A DNA stretch of 64,000 nt from Iris pallida (lineage: Eukaryota; Streptophyta; Magnoliopsida; Asparagales; Iridaceae), in contig JANAVB010005597.1 in NCBI GenBank assembly GCA_029216955.1, positions 45,687,262 through 45,751,261 on the forward strand, in the 5' to 3' direction. Position numbers and translations under genes: made by a program. Every line of letters begins with the position of its first letter. Position 1 is the first letter of the stretch. Below are positions 8,777-20,953 of this stretch, piece by piece. A model generated the notes under the pieces. That model saw only the letters and a list, made by a program, of their open reading frames with translations, was not told the origin of the DNA and searched no databases.

Positions 8777-11700
8777 CGAGTCGACATGGTATGATACATG
8801 TTGTATGGCTATAGGGATGGATAGCGATATGTTGAACAAGATTGAGTAATGACCTTAAGTATCGAGAATAAATCGTGGCACGAGTTGCAACGAGTGAGAT
8901 TGGAAGATCGCGGATGCGATAGTACCGAGTCAAGTTGGTCGCTAAGTCAAACTTGAGTAGGCGAACTTGAAAGTTGGCCGCATTGAATCGAGTTTCGAAG
9001 TAGGTGAACGTTATGTTGGCCGAATGTCGCGTGTGTGATCGATATGATCGCCAAAGTACGGTTAGATTTGAATGAATGTGAAACTTGGACGAACGACTGT
9101 GCATGTTGGTCCAGTTGTTGTGCCAACTCGACTAAGCGAACGCTAGAGCTGGGATCGAAAAAGATTACTACGGGATAGTTAACTTGGAATAGATGTCGGA
9201 CCTATGCGGAGTGTACAGTCGAGTAGTGACTCAATTTTGAGTGGTATATGCAATACCACTTGTGCGATCAGTGTAGCAAAGCATTGTATCGATAATAATA
9301 GGCTCGATTTATGAGTGATATATGCAATACCACTTAGCGATCGATATTTTACGCCGTTTGGTAACTTGCCATAGAATGCATCGAGACAATTGTGTCGGTT
9401 ACAATAGGTTTGTCCTCAATGGACGGAGTAGTAGTACCGAGACTCAAGTTGGAATGACTCGATAGAAGTCGATGCAAGTATGCTTCGATGAAATGAGTTG
9501 AACGATTATACGCAAAGTCGTATCCATGGATGATACGTCGGACAAGAATTCGTTAAGTGTAAATCGAACGATAGGCTGAGCATAGCGAGGGAATGTTGTA
9601 TTGAAGAAATAGTTGACTCAGTCAGAATTGAGTTGAGTCAGTACAAAAACTGTTCGAAACGAGTTGAGTAGGTACAAAATAATCGTACAAACGAGCTCGA
9701 GTGAGCGCGAAGAGTCGGTAGCACGATTTGGAAGTGCGAGTTAGGAATATGAGAATGGATATATGAATTGAAAATCGTGTCTCGGTGATGGTAGTTAGTT
9801 ACAATGGAATGGATCTTGATGCGTGCGAGACTTGATTCGTATTCAAGTTTGGATGATAACAGTGATTGTAACGAATTAGAACTTATGAGAGAGGAAGATG
9901 TTCAATTTATGCATATTGACGATGGTATTGAGGCGGATCAAAGACGATATGCAAAAACTCGAGGATACTCTGATCGAATGAACGAAAATTATGTTGAGCA
10001 TTGTTGTTGGATGAATAAGATACAAGTTAAGTTGATGTCAGTTTGGATGACAATGATAGGAATGCTTCGGAGAATCTCAGAGTGGATGGATATTACTTGG
10101 ATGAAATGAAAGTGTCTTGATTGTTTAGACGATAACCACAACGTTGATGTTCTTGTCTTGTACGAGCGCAGCTCCAGCCTCGTACATGCGTCACGTCGAA
10201 TTTGGACAATCATTCCACGTGAGCGCTAGTATGGTGATTCATCCAGCGGGGATGATCGAACTTGCAAGGCATGGTAAATTGGATTTGACTTTTGGTTTGA
10301 TGCGAAAGTGAATTCGAGAATTGTTACAATAAGCATAGAGTGCGTTGGATGTTGATAGTGAGTAGATAGACTCGTACTCGAGGCGAACAAATATTGCTCG
10401 GTTAGCGATATTGTTAACGGTAGTGCATGAGTGATTCGAGTAGTAAACGGCACATCAGTTATACGGGTGTAGATAAATTGTGGATTGGTAAATTTTGTCG
10501 GATTGGATAAAGTCTCATAGGAATTGTCAGAAATTGATTTGGCTCCGCGATAGGATATAGCATGCATGGTTCGTAGTAATTGTCCCTCGTTAATGATCTT
10601 CAATTATCGAGCGTAGTTTCGGGGCAGATGACCCTATAAGACTTGATCGCTAAATCAAAGTAAATATCGAAGACCGTAGGATGACCCTAGTGAAGTCGCA
10701 TAAGAAATTTCGTCGAGGATGAATGATGATCTAGTACATGTTGAGGATAAGTCTAAGCGATTGAGCATCGTATTTCGGAAGTTAGCGAGTAGCCTTCGAC
10801 TAGATCGATATGGTCAGAAAATTTATGATCGATCGAATGAGTACGTAAATAGACTTGGTTGGTTGATGATCAAATAGATGTTGAGGAACATACTTAGCAT
10901 ACCGATGCGGTAAGGCAATTGCAAGAATTTTACAATGCGCGAGAGTGACGAATAGTAGAACGGCCCTAAGAGTTGTGTCATAGATCGGTTTGAGTAACGG
11001 TTAGGCTATGTGTGTTGAGCGCACGATCTATGTTACGAAACAAACTAGTCTGGATTGATTCGAAAATTGAATAAGGAATTCCTATTCGATCAAGAACCGA
11101 AGATAGGCGTATCGTAAGAGACCTTGGGTCGAAAAGATTGTTGCCTTTGAGCATCGTAGACTCAAGTTGACCTCTTGTATCGGAAGAGATTAAACATGAT
11201 GTCTGGATAAGTTACCTAGCGGGGGTAGCCCTAGACGCAATGCGTTAATAGAGCGAGAGAATGTGAATCATATCAGAATAGTAGTGTGCGAGGCTTAGTG
11301 CGACCGGTAGGCAAAGGAATTTGAGACATGTTGGACTTAGTCCATGTTGTTGAGGCCAAATGTTATGGACGATTAGATGAAAGACTTGAGTTGTGCGAGA
11401 GATAGAAAATAATTTGACGAGTAGGCATTACGGAGAATTGTTATGATCGAATGCGCAATGACTTAATGTAATGCATGCGTTAGATGGCCGACGAGAAACT
11501 TATGGGATCGAAGTTACAGTTTTGAATTAAGTTATATACAAAAATATTGGGAGGATGATAGCGTGTTATGGAATAATGCATACGAGAAGTAGTTTGGGAA
11601 TAGATGCTAAGATCTGACCAAGTCGAGTACGGAATAGATGGTGCTTAAGAATTTAAGTTGAGACCGTGAGCTTTGTCTCGATATCCTACAACTGAGCTTG

Positions 11701-11865
11701 GCTGAAATGCATATATTGGTGGGACGCCTAAAATATGTGTATGATCCAAACTAAGTTGTATGATTCAAACGATAGTGGCACGAGATCGTGAAACGATCTA
11801 GCAAAATACTTGGTTTAAGTGTTAGTTTCGGTTCGAAGACGAACCTTGTTTTGAGTGGTATATTA

Positions 11866-12009
11866 TGTAATGCCCCGCTCCGTACGGTGCATTACGATGA
11901 TTCATTGACTCGAAGAGTTACCTTGACCCGATGAAGTATCGATGCGAATCGATGCAAAGCCTAAGTCCAGTTTAAAAAAAGTATTGACTTCGATTGATTT
12001 AGTATGCAT
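11866..12009 (+). repeat. LARD-1 3' LTR, first piece
   Basis: Starts TGTAATGCCCCGCTCCG. It is interrupted at the target duplication TGCAT (12005-12009) and resumes at 14119 in register with the intact LARD-2 LTR. Confidence 0.8.
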
Positions 12010-14113
12010 TGTAATGCCCCGCTCCGCATCGGTGCATTATGATGAGTCGTTGACTCGAAGAGTTGCGTTGACCCGATGAAGTATCGATACGAATCGATGC
12101 GAGAGTAACATTGGCCAAAGGTAAGCTTTGAGTCGGTTGGAATCTATGAATCGAATCGATGCAAAGGATAAGTTCCGTTGAGCAAGTGCTAATGTTGGTT
12201 GATCTGGTGTGCAGGCTATGCCTTTATGCTGGATTACGGATCGTGGTATGGGCACGATAGGCCAAATCAACCGAGTAGTTCAAAGGAATGGCTAAGTCCG
12301 GGAGTTAGCTATGCGATCGAGACGCTTCAATCGGCAAGACGGCAAGGCGTATCGGCTTAAGGTGGGCGGGTTCTTGACTCTCTCTCCCTATTCCTTTACG
12401 TCTAACAAAATGTATTATGGTATGCGTAAGATGTTATCGAGTTAACGAGCGTGGCTCGGCGATGAAAGATCTAGATATGCGTTGAACACTAAGGTAGAAC
12501 ATTGAACAATTGAAGCGACGTGCATCAAGTGTACGGGTCGCGGTAGGGCAATGATGGTAGAACATTGAAAGATGATATCGAGATGTGCATCATGTGCACG
12601 CCTTCGAGAACATTAAACACTAGGCGTAGAACATTAATTACGGCGCTGAGCGTGCCCTTGGACACTTATGCTATGAAATGACTGAGTAACTACGAAATTA
12701 TGCTATGAGAATAACTTACGAATGGTACGCGTTGAATATGAGTACGAGATGTCTAAGCCGTTGGGCGTCGTGCATCAATATGGATGTGTTGGGGCATAAC
12801 GCCGACGGAGCTCCCCATATGAATGGTGGATTATGTTTATGAGACGCGAATATGTTTATGGCACGGGAAACCGTTTGTGGCACGGGAAACCGTTTATGGA
12901 ACGAGACTATGTTTATGCAACGGAGGATTGGTTGGATTGTTATGTGTGTTTGCTATGGCGCGTATTGCATGGTCAATGGACTCGGATGGCCCGTGCATGG
13001 GTACGGCTTCCCTCGAATGGTTACGCCGGGGCGCCGGGACCGTTCGGCCTAGGAGGGAATTATATGTGGTATTTATGGTGCACATCATTCGGACGGATTG
13101 TGACCGTCCAGTGCTGTGATAAGCTATGATATCCGTAAGTTTAGGATCCTTTGGATACTGGGCTAGCAACCCATATCGAAGCGATTGTAGGCTTACACAT
13201 AAGAGATGCCAAGTCCATTACGGTGTGAAATACCATGACCTTCATATAGATAGGGCCGGTGGGCTGAGATGAGAGCTGGGTGCAGGCGCAGGGCCTGCCA
13301 CCCATTATGCATATGTTTACGTTTATGATTGGTCGGTTGCGTGAATAAAATGATTTCTATGTTAAGTTCTAACGAGTGCAGGCTAGGCAAAAAGGGACGG
13401 AGATGAGCACGAATCACTATGTTTATGTTTCAGATTGTCTAACTGTATCTGCTGCAGGAACACGGTATGGGACACATTTATGATAATGTGCTATGTTTAA
13501 GTATTGCCATGAAATCGATCCTAAGGCTAAATAGAAAGATCACAATTTAAGATGCATGTTTCACTAAATGGATTAAGTGTTTGGTTTGGTGCGAGCGGGT
13601 CTCGATCAGTGCGCAGCGAGGACGAAAGCACTAATCTCCCACTAGTTTATGTGCAGGCTCAGGTTATGATCGGTTCGGGGCTGAGCTTAGCTTGGACGAG
13701 CCGAGGCATGGAGTCCTTGGCGTTCAAGAGGAGCTAACGCATATGCGTTCGGACTTGCGACATGGAGATGTTCGGCCGAAGACTACTTGGTGGCTATAAA
13801 GAGGCATAATGTATGGAGCAATGTAATCCTTTGTGAGCTAGAGAGATCATGAGCGTTGTAGCCAATTGGCATATTGAGTTGGGCTATTCAGAGCCTTGTA
13901 ATCTTTACTTCATTATCAATAAAAAGATTCTTATGTTATACTCTATTTTCCTTCCGCTGCTTATGTTATCAAATTGAGATAGTTCTATGTGAACCTGTTA
14001 TCTTGCCTTGCACGAGCGCAACTCCAGGCTCGTGCGGCATCACGCCCCAGCGAGGACGATGATTCAGGTAAAATCTAGCGAGGACGAGCGATTTCCCGGA
14101 TCGGGGCGTGACA
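12010..14113 (+). mobile_element. Solo LTR of the LARD family, inserted in the LARD-1 3' LTR
   Basis: A 2104-bp unit running from TGTAATGCCCCGCTCCG to CGGGGCGTGACA, flanked by a perfect 5-bp duplication TGCAT (12005-12009 and 14114-14118). It has no PBS or internal region, so it is a solo LTR left by recombination between the two LTRs of one insertion. It carries the GC-rich box (about 13026-13041), an AATAAA signal near 13917, the terminal stem-loop (14010-14035) and a short tandem of GTTTATGGCACGGGAAACC-like 19-mers (about 12836-12912). It is more diverged from the host LTR than the host's two LTRs are from each other. Confidence 0.87.
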
Positions 14114-14118
14114 TGCAT

Positions 14119-14333
14119 GCTACGCTTTTATGCTGAATCATAAGGGGTCGACAATTTACATGGTTCACTAAGGTGTCCGTAAAACCAAATCGTCGCCTTG
14201 CAACGAATTGTGGCATGGACACGATAGGCCGAATCAATCGAGTAGCTCAACAAAGTGGCTAAGTTAGAAGAGTTAGCCGTGCAACCAAGTTATGGAATCG
14301 AGCCGCATCAACTCGGCGAAACGACAAGGCGTA
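14119..14333 (+). repeat. LARD-1 3' LTR, second piece
   Basis: Continues the LTR after the TGCAT duplication and matches 6500-6645 from its position 14191 on. It ends with GCGTA (14329-14333), the target duplication of the next nested solo LTR. Confidence 0.8.
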
Positions 14334-15519
14334 TGTCACGCCCCAGAACCAGAATACTGGAGAGCAGGGGCAGACATAGCCAGCTACGTATAATGAAATG
14401 GAATCCATCTCACCATACGGTCATGGCTGTCTAGATATGTGAGGGTTTTACTACAATCCATCAGTCTCTTAAGGTCATAAATTATCCTATTGTCTCAATC
14501 TCAACCAACTAATAATAGTTACAAGATATCAGACCACCAAATATACAATTGTAAGGCGTCCCAAACATTACATATCCAGATGATCATGAAGCTAGTCGTA
14601 CAAAATGTAAGGACTAGCAAGAGTTAAGTCATACATGATCAACCTCGAGTTGCCAATCATGATTACAGCCCGTAGGCAGACAGTAAGTGAAATGTGCACG
14701 AGCTAACACTTGCTCGGCGGCTAAACGCCTCAAAAGAATAATTTTACAGTAGAGTGGGAGAGCCAAAAGAAACCCACTCGTTGCCATGGTTACGCCTGGC
14801 GGTCACCATCGGACTGGAAAGCAGGTAGATCCTTTGCTGCTGCTCCGGTATCTGGCCATACAAAACCAGCTGGGTCAGACCCCAGAAAGAGCAAGTACCA
14901 CAAAGGAGGCTTCACTTTAGGAACTAAAACCAGCAAATTAGCACAAGAATATAATTACCTAATAAGAGACAGTAATTTAAGAAAAAGCATGACAGGTGAA
15001 TATAAAAGACAATCTTGTACAGAATCAATAAAAGACAGAACATATAGAAAAGCATGACAGGATGATATACGATGAGATAACCATGTGACTATTCAGATAA
15101 CCAGGTTACAACCCGTAAACCAAACAAGGACCGGGGTTGTAACCCTTCATCTGAACAGAACTTGGTTTCTCCCACCATTTATCGACAAAATAAATATAAG
15201 AAATCTGGTCAGGTAATAATCTTGTACAAGATCAAGACGAGACTAGACTGATTGAACTCCATCCAACATTCACGGCCAAGCAATAAGTACGGTTTGATAC
15301 TTTAACTAACTAGGGTTATCACAGGCCTAGTTACTAGCAAGATGTAATGAGAATTCCAAGTCCGGTTACCTGTTTGTTACTACCTGAGTGATCCCAGCAA
15401 GAAAAAGAAAAGATAGCATGATATAGCAGACACACTGTAGTAAGATACATGTGTCCTAAGGTACCATACTCGACAGCGGGCTGGAAGTGCGCTCATCTCG
15501 ACGGATAGCAACAAATCCC

Positions 15520-15521
<2 letters not shown>

Positions 15522-15596
<75 letters not shown>
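15522..15596. repeat. (TA)n microsatellite
   Basis: About 37 TA units inside the reverse solo LTR. Confidence 0.97.
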
Positions 15597-15598
<2 letters not shown>

Positions 15599-16130
15599 AC
15601 CGGGACCAAAGGGGCAACAGGTAACTGGGAAATTCTTCATGAACTATTTGATCAATCTAGTCATTAACCTAGCCAGATTCAGTATGAATCCCTGACCGTG
15701 GTACTCAGGGATCATGCCCTAGACATGATACAAGATACACAGGACTCGTAGTTTATACAAGCACAATCAATACAAACAACCACGGTGTCCAAGCCAATCA
15801 TTATCATTATTACTTATCAAGAATGCGCCACGACGGGCCACTATCAAGTATTGTCATGGTACTTATCAGGAGTGCACCACTACGGTCACTGTCGTGTCAT
15901 GTGTAGCAGGTCAAGTTATCAGGTCAAGTTATCAAGTCAGATGTGCACCACGGCAGGCCACTATCATGCCATGTTCAATTATCATTCCAAACATAATAAA
16001 TAAATTCGGGATTATCAAGTTCATGACAAAAGACGTAAGGATATAAAATGGACGTAAAAATATACAATAGGGGTTACAAGTCATGGGAAAATAATAATAA
16101 AATAACAGTACACAGGACTATTGGAGAACC

Positions 16131-16610
16131 ATGCGACTCAGCCTATGCGGCCAGTAATGATCTCATGCGGCTGGGAAGGGAACGGTCCATGCGGCTGAAT
16201 AGGGTCAGGCGCATGCGGCTGATGGGGAGCGGAGTATATGCGGCTGGGTTGAGATGGAGGTCCATGCGGCTAGCGGGGAAAGGGTTCTCATGCGGCTGGA
16301 CGGGCCCGAGTTCATGCGGCTCGCAGAGCAAATATCCATGCGGCTCGATATGGTGGGCGCACATACGGCTGCCTGAGCAAAGAGGGCGCATGTGGCTAGG
16401 TGGTTCAGGATCTCATGCGGCTGGGATGAGACTCATTTTATGCAGCCAGAAGTGCAAGGGTCTCATGCGGCTCAATAATCACGAGCATATGCGGCTGCGC
16501 CATGCCTAAGTCTTATGCGGCTGGAAGACTCGCCGCATGAAGGTTCATGCGGTCAAGTGCTGCCATGCGGTTAAAGGGTTCATGCGGTCAGCATAATTCT
16601 TGCGGCTAGG
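16131..16610. repeat. Minisatellite with core CATGCGGCTG
   Basis: More than 15 occurrences of (T)CATGCGGCT(G/C/A) separated by about 15-30 bp of variable, G-rich spacer. Only the core is conserved, so this is not a simple tandem copy. It produces a meaningless open frame on each strand. A smaller repeat cluster (ATCAAGTCAGATGTGCACCACGG-like, cut here) lies just upstream at about 15820-15975. Confidence 0.9.
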
Positions 16611-17251
16611 GGGATCACTTGCCGTATTTCAAGTCAAGCACAGTCCATCTTCTCCAAAATTCCGAGAAGAAGAACACCATGAAAGCCAAGTTCTCAAGCT
16701 CCATAACTCCATCATCCGGAGCCCAAATTCGAACTTCCATAGGTCAAAATGGGGAAGAACGAAATACTCTACAACATGGAACCATCAAAACATAGAAATA
16801 AAAATGCTACATAGATCAAAACCCAAGAAATCCAAAAAATAAAATAAACTTAGATCTACAAGAATCTAGCCATAGAAATTGAAAATGCCAAGTACTAAAG
16901 AGTGTTAGAATGCTACAAAGAAGAGGATGGAACAATAAAATTTGGGTTCCTCCATGAAGCAAGATGCACTTGCCTAGACCTCTTCCTGGTAGGTGAAGAG
17001 TTAATGGAGGAAGAAGAAAAGTAATGAGGAGAGAGAAGGAAGTTGGGGTTAATAAATGGTAGTGGTGGTAGGTAGGGGTTCATGCTAGCCCAAACCAAGC
17101 CAAACCAATCCAAGCCCAACCCGAACCAAGCCAGGCAAACCGAGCCAATACAAGAACCCAAGACTATCTAACTAGGACAAGTCGAAATACGGGTCTGAGA
17201 TACGTACACGTATACAGAATACGTAATACGAACCACGGGCATTACAGCGTA

Positions 17252-18357
17252 TCGACTTATGGTGGGCGGGTTCTTGACTCTCTCTCCCTACTACTTCACG
17301 TCTAATAAAATGTATCCTTGTATGTGTAAATTGCTATTAAGTTAGCGAGCATGGCTCGAGCGATTTAAGGTCTTAGTATGTGTCCAACATTAAGATAGAA
17401 CATTAAACATTGAACAATTGAAGCGACGTACATCAAGTGTACGGGTCGCGGTAGGACGGTGATGGTAGAATATTAAAAAAGAATATCGAGATGTGCATCA
17501 CGTACACGACTCCGAGAACATTGAACACTAGGCCTAGAACACTGATTATGGTGTTAAGCGTGCCCTCGTGAACGGAAGCTATGAAATGACTAAGTAACTA
17601 CGGAACTGCTATTATGAGAATAACTTATGGATGGAACGCGTTGCGTATAAGTACTAGAAGTTTAAGCTGTTGGACGTCGTACATCATTACGGATGTGTTG
17701 GGACATAATGCCGATGGAACTTGAGATAGGGATGGCGAATTATGCTTATGGAACATGAGATTGGTTGAAATGATATGACTTGTTTTCTATGACGCGTATT
17801 GTATGGTCAATGGACTCGGATGGCCCGTGCACGGGTGCGGCTTCCCTCGAACGGTTACGACCGGGGCACCGGGATCGTTCGGCCTATGAGAGAATTATGT
17901 GTGGTATTTATGGTACACATCATTAGGACAGATTGCGACCGGCCAGTGTTGTGATAAGCTATGATATCAGTAAGTTTGGGATCCTTCATATACTGGGCTA
18001 GCAACCCGTATTGGAGCGATCATAAGCCTACACATAAGAATGCCAAGTCCATTACGGTACGAATCACCATGACCTTAATATAGATAGGACCGGTAGGCTG
18101 AGATTAGAGTTGGGTGCAGGCGCATGGCCTGCCACCCTTATGCATATGTCTATGTTTGGTTGGTTGGCTGCGTGAATTGTATGGTTGGTTATGCATATTT
18201 CTAACGATTGCAGGCTAAGCGATACGAGACAAAAACATGCACGATCACTATGCTTATGTTCATATTATGTCTAACTGTATCAGCTGTAGGGACACGATTT
18301 TAGACACATTTATAATAAGTTACTATGCTTGAATATTGCCATGAAACTAATCCTAAG
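17252..18357 (+). repeat. LARD-1 3' LTR, third piece, truncated
   Basis: Closely matches 6646-7750 of the 5' LTR, including the GC-rich box (about 17860-17885). Similarity stops after GAAACTAATCCTAAG at about 18357, so about 570 bp of the LTR 3' end are lost. Confidence 0.8.
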
Positions 18358-18684
18358 TCTATGCTTGAATATCGGAACATCGTCATGTATCATTCCATAT
18401 TGTAAGCCGCTTGGCACGTCTTTTATGTTTCAGGAGAGAGCTTGAGCGAATTATAATCTCGGCCTAGCGCCGCTTGTAATACTTCTTGAATATCAATAAA
18501 GAGTTTGAATTTGTTTCAACTTGTGTTTATTTACTTTTCGCTGCAAATATGGACACTCTGTGCAACTCTGTGGCCTAGTTTCAATCGACCATTTTTGGAC
18601 TTGGCCTTACACAAGCATAATCTAGGCTCGTGCGGTATCACGCCCAAGCGAGAACGATTGTACTTCCGAGAGCGGGATGTGACA
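18358..18684 (+). repeat. Foreign LTR 3' end joined to LARD-1
   Basis: The sequence switches to one resembling the LTR end of LARD-3 (compare 59195-59541): TTGAATATCAATAAAGAG with its AATAAA, a partly decayed ACACAAGC...GCTCGTGC stem-loop, and the end GAGCGGGATGTGACA. This looks like an illegitimate junction between two related LTRs. Confidence 0.65.
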
Positions 18685-20230
18685 ATATCGATGGGCAACT
18701 CAACACCGAATGGAGTTGTCACGATGAAGGCAGTCAAAGTAGCTTGTTGAATGAGGAGATTCGATACAAGCACAAGTTGAATCGTCACATGAGTAAGCTC
18801 TGGTGGATTCCTATAGGGAGGAAAGGCTCATGTCCCAAACGAGAACATGGGAGAGTTCTCGGGATCTTGCGACTTTAAACCGCAGGGAGGGCTTCTATCA
18901 TTGTGGCAGAAGGGGTCATATAAAAAAGAATTATACGAAGCTCAAAGCTGAGAAGGCCAAAGGTAAGGACGATCAGGAGGATCTCACAGCAACGAAAGAT
19001 ATCATCATCACAGCTTGTGGCATGTATCATGACGACAACTGGGTCATAGACACGGGGACATCGTATCAAGCCACTCCGCAGAGGAGGATCTTCATGTCAT
19101 ACCGCGTCGACAAGTTTGGACGTATAAAAATGAGCGACAAGAAGAAGACTGCAGTTGTAGGCATCGGTAATGTACATTTGACGACGGAGTTTGGTGAGAA
19201 GCTCGTTCTAAAGGGTGTGCTACATGTACCGAGTTTACATTACAACTTGATTTCGGTAGCGAGGCTGGGAGATGATGGTTGTCGCAGTTTATTTGGGGAC
19301 AAAGTTTGGAAGCTTGCAAAGGGTTCCCAACAGTTGGCTCGAGGAGATTTGTGTTGTGGCATGTACAGGCTCAAGCCGCTGAGTTGTGCAGGCATGCCAC
19401 AGACACCGGTGGAGGCTCGAGGGATGTTCGACATGAGTTGAATCATCGAAAAATTGTTGAGGAGGATCTTCGAGAAGTTTTGAGGGTTACGGAGCATTCG
19501 GTTCGTTGAGACAAAGCGACGAATGGAGGTGAGCCAAAGATTGAGGGTCAATATGTCGGTCCCATGAAAGCTGACCGGTCTCCAGGTGGGGGTTGCTCTA
19601 TTGATCCGATTTTGGTGACGGGTGGTTTGTCAAAGCTTTGTGGAGCGGCATCGATTTTAGCAGTTCGAAGCCAGGAAGGAGATCAAGGTTTGTAGCAAAC
19701 TCAATCTGAGGCAGAAGCATCCTCATTCACACAGTTCCAGTTGAGCTGTGGGTCATCGACGGCGTGCACAGTTCATGATGTTCTTATCGAGGATGCATGT
19801 GTACGGGAGAGCTTCAGTGTCGGGCACAAAGTTGGACAGGTTTAGGAGTTTGAATCTCAGGAGAACCGTACCGTCCGCTTGGTTGTGCCAGCCAAGGGTG
19901 AAGAAGCTCGTCGAAATGGTAACATGCTCCGTTGGAAGACGAAAGTTGGGGACATGCAGCCAAGACTCACAGTGGGGTTGATCGTTAGAGACTTCGTTCT
20001 TAATCGTGTCATTGATGTCGGTAGGACCCAGTGGTGCAGGATGTGCTATGCTTGACAGCTAGTGTCGATGTGACGGTCGAGGAGGTGGAGACGAAAGAAG
20101 ATGCAAAGCAACTCGAGGATCGAAGATCAGTGGCATGGGGAGCAAGATTTTTGTCACGGGGTGACAGATATAGAGTCTAGTTGAGGAGCCATGGAGGACA
20201 ACATTCTCACATCAGACTAGAGGAGGAGGT
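18685..20230 (+). pseudogene. Decayed Ty1/copia gag-protease fragment
   Basis: The readable part (18803-19441) corresponds to the gag C-terminus and protease of a Tork-type copia element. A zinc knuckle occurs as FYHCGRRGHIKKNY; the first and last Cys of the CCHC pattern are replaced by Phe and Tyr, so it should not bind zinc. The aspartic protease appears as WVIDTGTSYQATP, followed by the conserved GIGNVHL, LVLKGVLHVPSLHYNLISV and SLFGDKVWKL blocks. The frame ends at 19441, and downstream sequence to 20230 is too decayed to assign. No integrase or reverse transcriptase survives, and the 5' LTR is missing at the junction at 18684. Confidence 0.82.
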
Positions 20231-20953
20231 TGTTGGTGTCCAGTCTAGATTTGGTAAAAGCAAATTTTGGAGCCCAAATATGACGACATATTTGATTTGG
20301 AAATCTGTATTAAATATCTGATTTGATTAGATTTTTGTATCAAATATTTAATTTGACCATATTTGGATGTCCATAATTGGTGATGGTATATAATCTACAC
20401 TGTTGGTTATTGGTGGACGACCATATCCGATGGTGGACTACTTTTACGATTTTCTAACCCTAAAATTATGTTTCTCATTCTATTTATATGAGGGGAGAGT
20501 TGAGGCACAATGATATAGCACAAAGTTGAAATTCAGGATGCTCGTCCACAGGAGATCTAAGAGAGAGTCCGCACTTTGCTCTTAGGATTTCGTTATATAA
20601 GACAAAAGGAAGAAGAGATCTAATCGAGGAGTCGTCAACTTCGGTTAGGAAGATTGATACAGGTTGGTGAGCAATTTCAATTGTAATCTTTTTTTTCTTA
20701 AGTGTGGTGAGAGGGTTGAATCTATTAGGGCAAAGGGTTCAACATTGTTTTTATCATTCTTGTAATTTTATCTGAGTTATAGAGTTTGTAATTTGTTTAT
20801 GTGACGTAGTCACCGCCATATACTTGTCTTTACCAGTGCTTGGTGTCCGTCAGACGGGGGTTGGTTATTTTAGGTGGGTTGGACTAAGTTTTCGTTGCGG
20901 CAATGTCTCAGATACAATATTGGAGCGCTTGTAGGACGTGTCTGATCCCAACA
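20231..20953 (+). repeat. 3' LTR of the decayed copia element
   Basis: Begins TGTTGGTGTCCAGTC right after the purine-rich AGAGGAGGAGGT (polypurine tract, 20219-20230) and ends GATCCCAACA at 20953, with TG...CA termini. It is 723 bp, close to the 800-bp LTRs of the copia element at 25096, and shares their TGTTGG...CCAACA ends. Confidence 0.75.

Larger units (their letters stand above)
8332..11865 (+). other. LARD-1 internal region, non-coding
   Basis: No protein domain is visible. Besides the hairpin array, a pair of hairpins GTGGTATATGCAATACCAC (9241-9259) and GTGATATATGCAATACCAC (9315-9333) is present. A copy of the LTR-terminal stem-loop lies at 10160-10185. The segment about 9800-10270 is clearly homologous to 55480-55935 in LARD-3, including ATGGTATTGAG and CACGTGAGCGCTAGTATGGT, though frames are not kept. 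The end carries GTTCGAAGACGAACC before the 3' LTR, reminiscent of sequence following pol in gypsy elements. Confidence 0.7.
14334..17246 (-). mobile_element. Solo LTR of a related family, reverse orientation
   Basis: A 2913-bp unit from TGTCACGCCCCAGAACC to ACGGGCATTACA, flanked by GCGTA on both sides (14329-14333, 17247-17251). On the minus strand it reads TGTAATGCCC...GGGGCGTGACA, the same termini as the LARD LTRs, but the body is different, so it is another subfamily. No PBS, PPT or coding region is present. It contains a (TA)n tract and an unusual CATGCGGCTG array (separate entries). Confidence 0.87.
6500..18357 (+). mobile_element. LARD-1: large non-coding LTR retrotransposon, nested and truncated
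   Basis: Layout on the plus strand: truncated 5' LTR (6500-8331), primer-binding site, non-coding internal region (8332-11865), and a 3' LTR starting TGTAATGCCCCGCTCCG at 11866. The 3' LTR is in three pieces (11866-12009, 14119-14333, 17252-18357), separated by two solo LTRs. The 5' LTR and the third 3' LTR piece are close copies: 6646-7750 matches 17252-18357 with few differences. The internal 3.5 kb contains no gag or pol motif in any frame. Length and organisation fit LARDs (large retrotransposon derivatives), mobilised in trans by another element. Confidence 0.8.

Noticed and set aside
16048..16509. 153-codon frame with repeated MRL/CG residues
   Set aside because: Translation of the CATGCGGCTG array; the opposite strand is open too.
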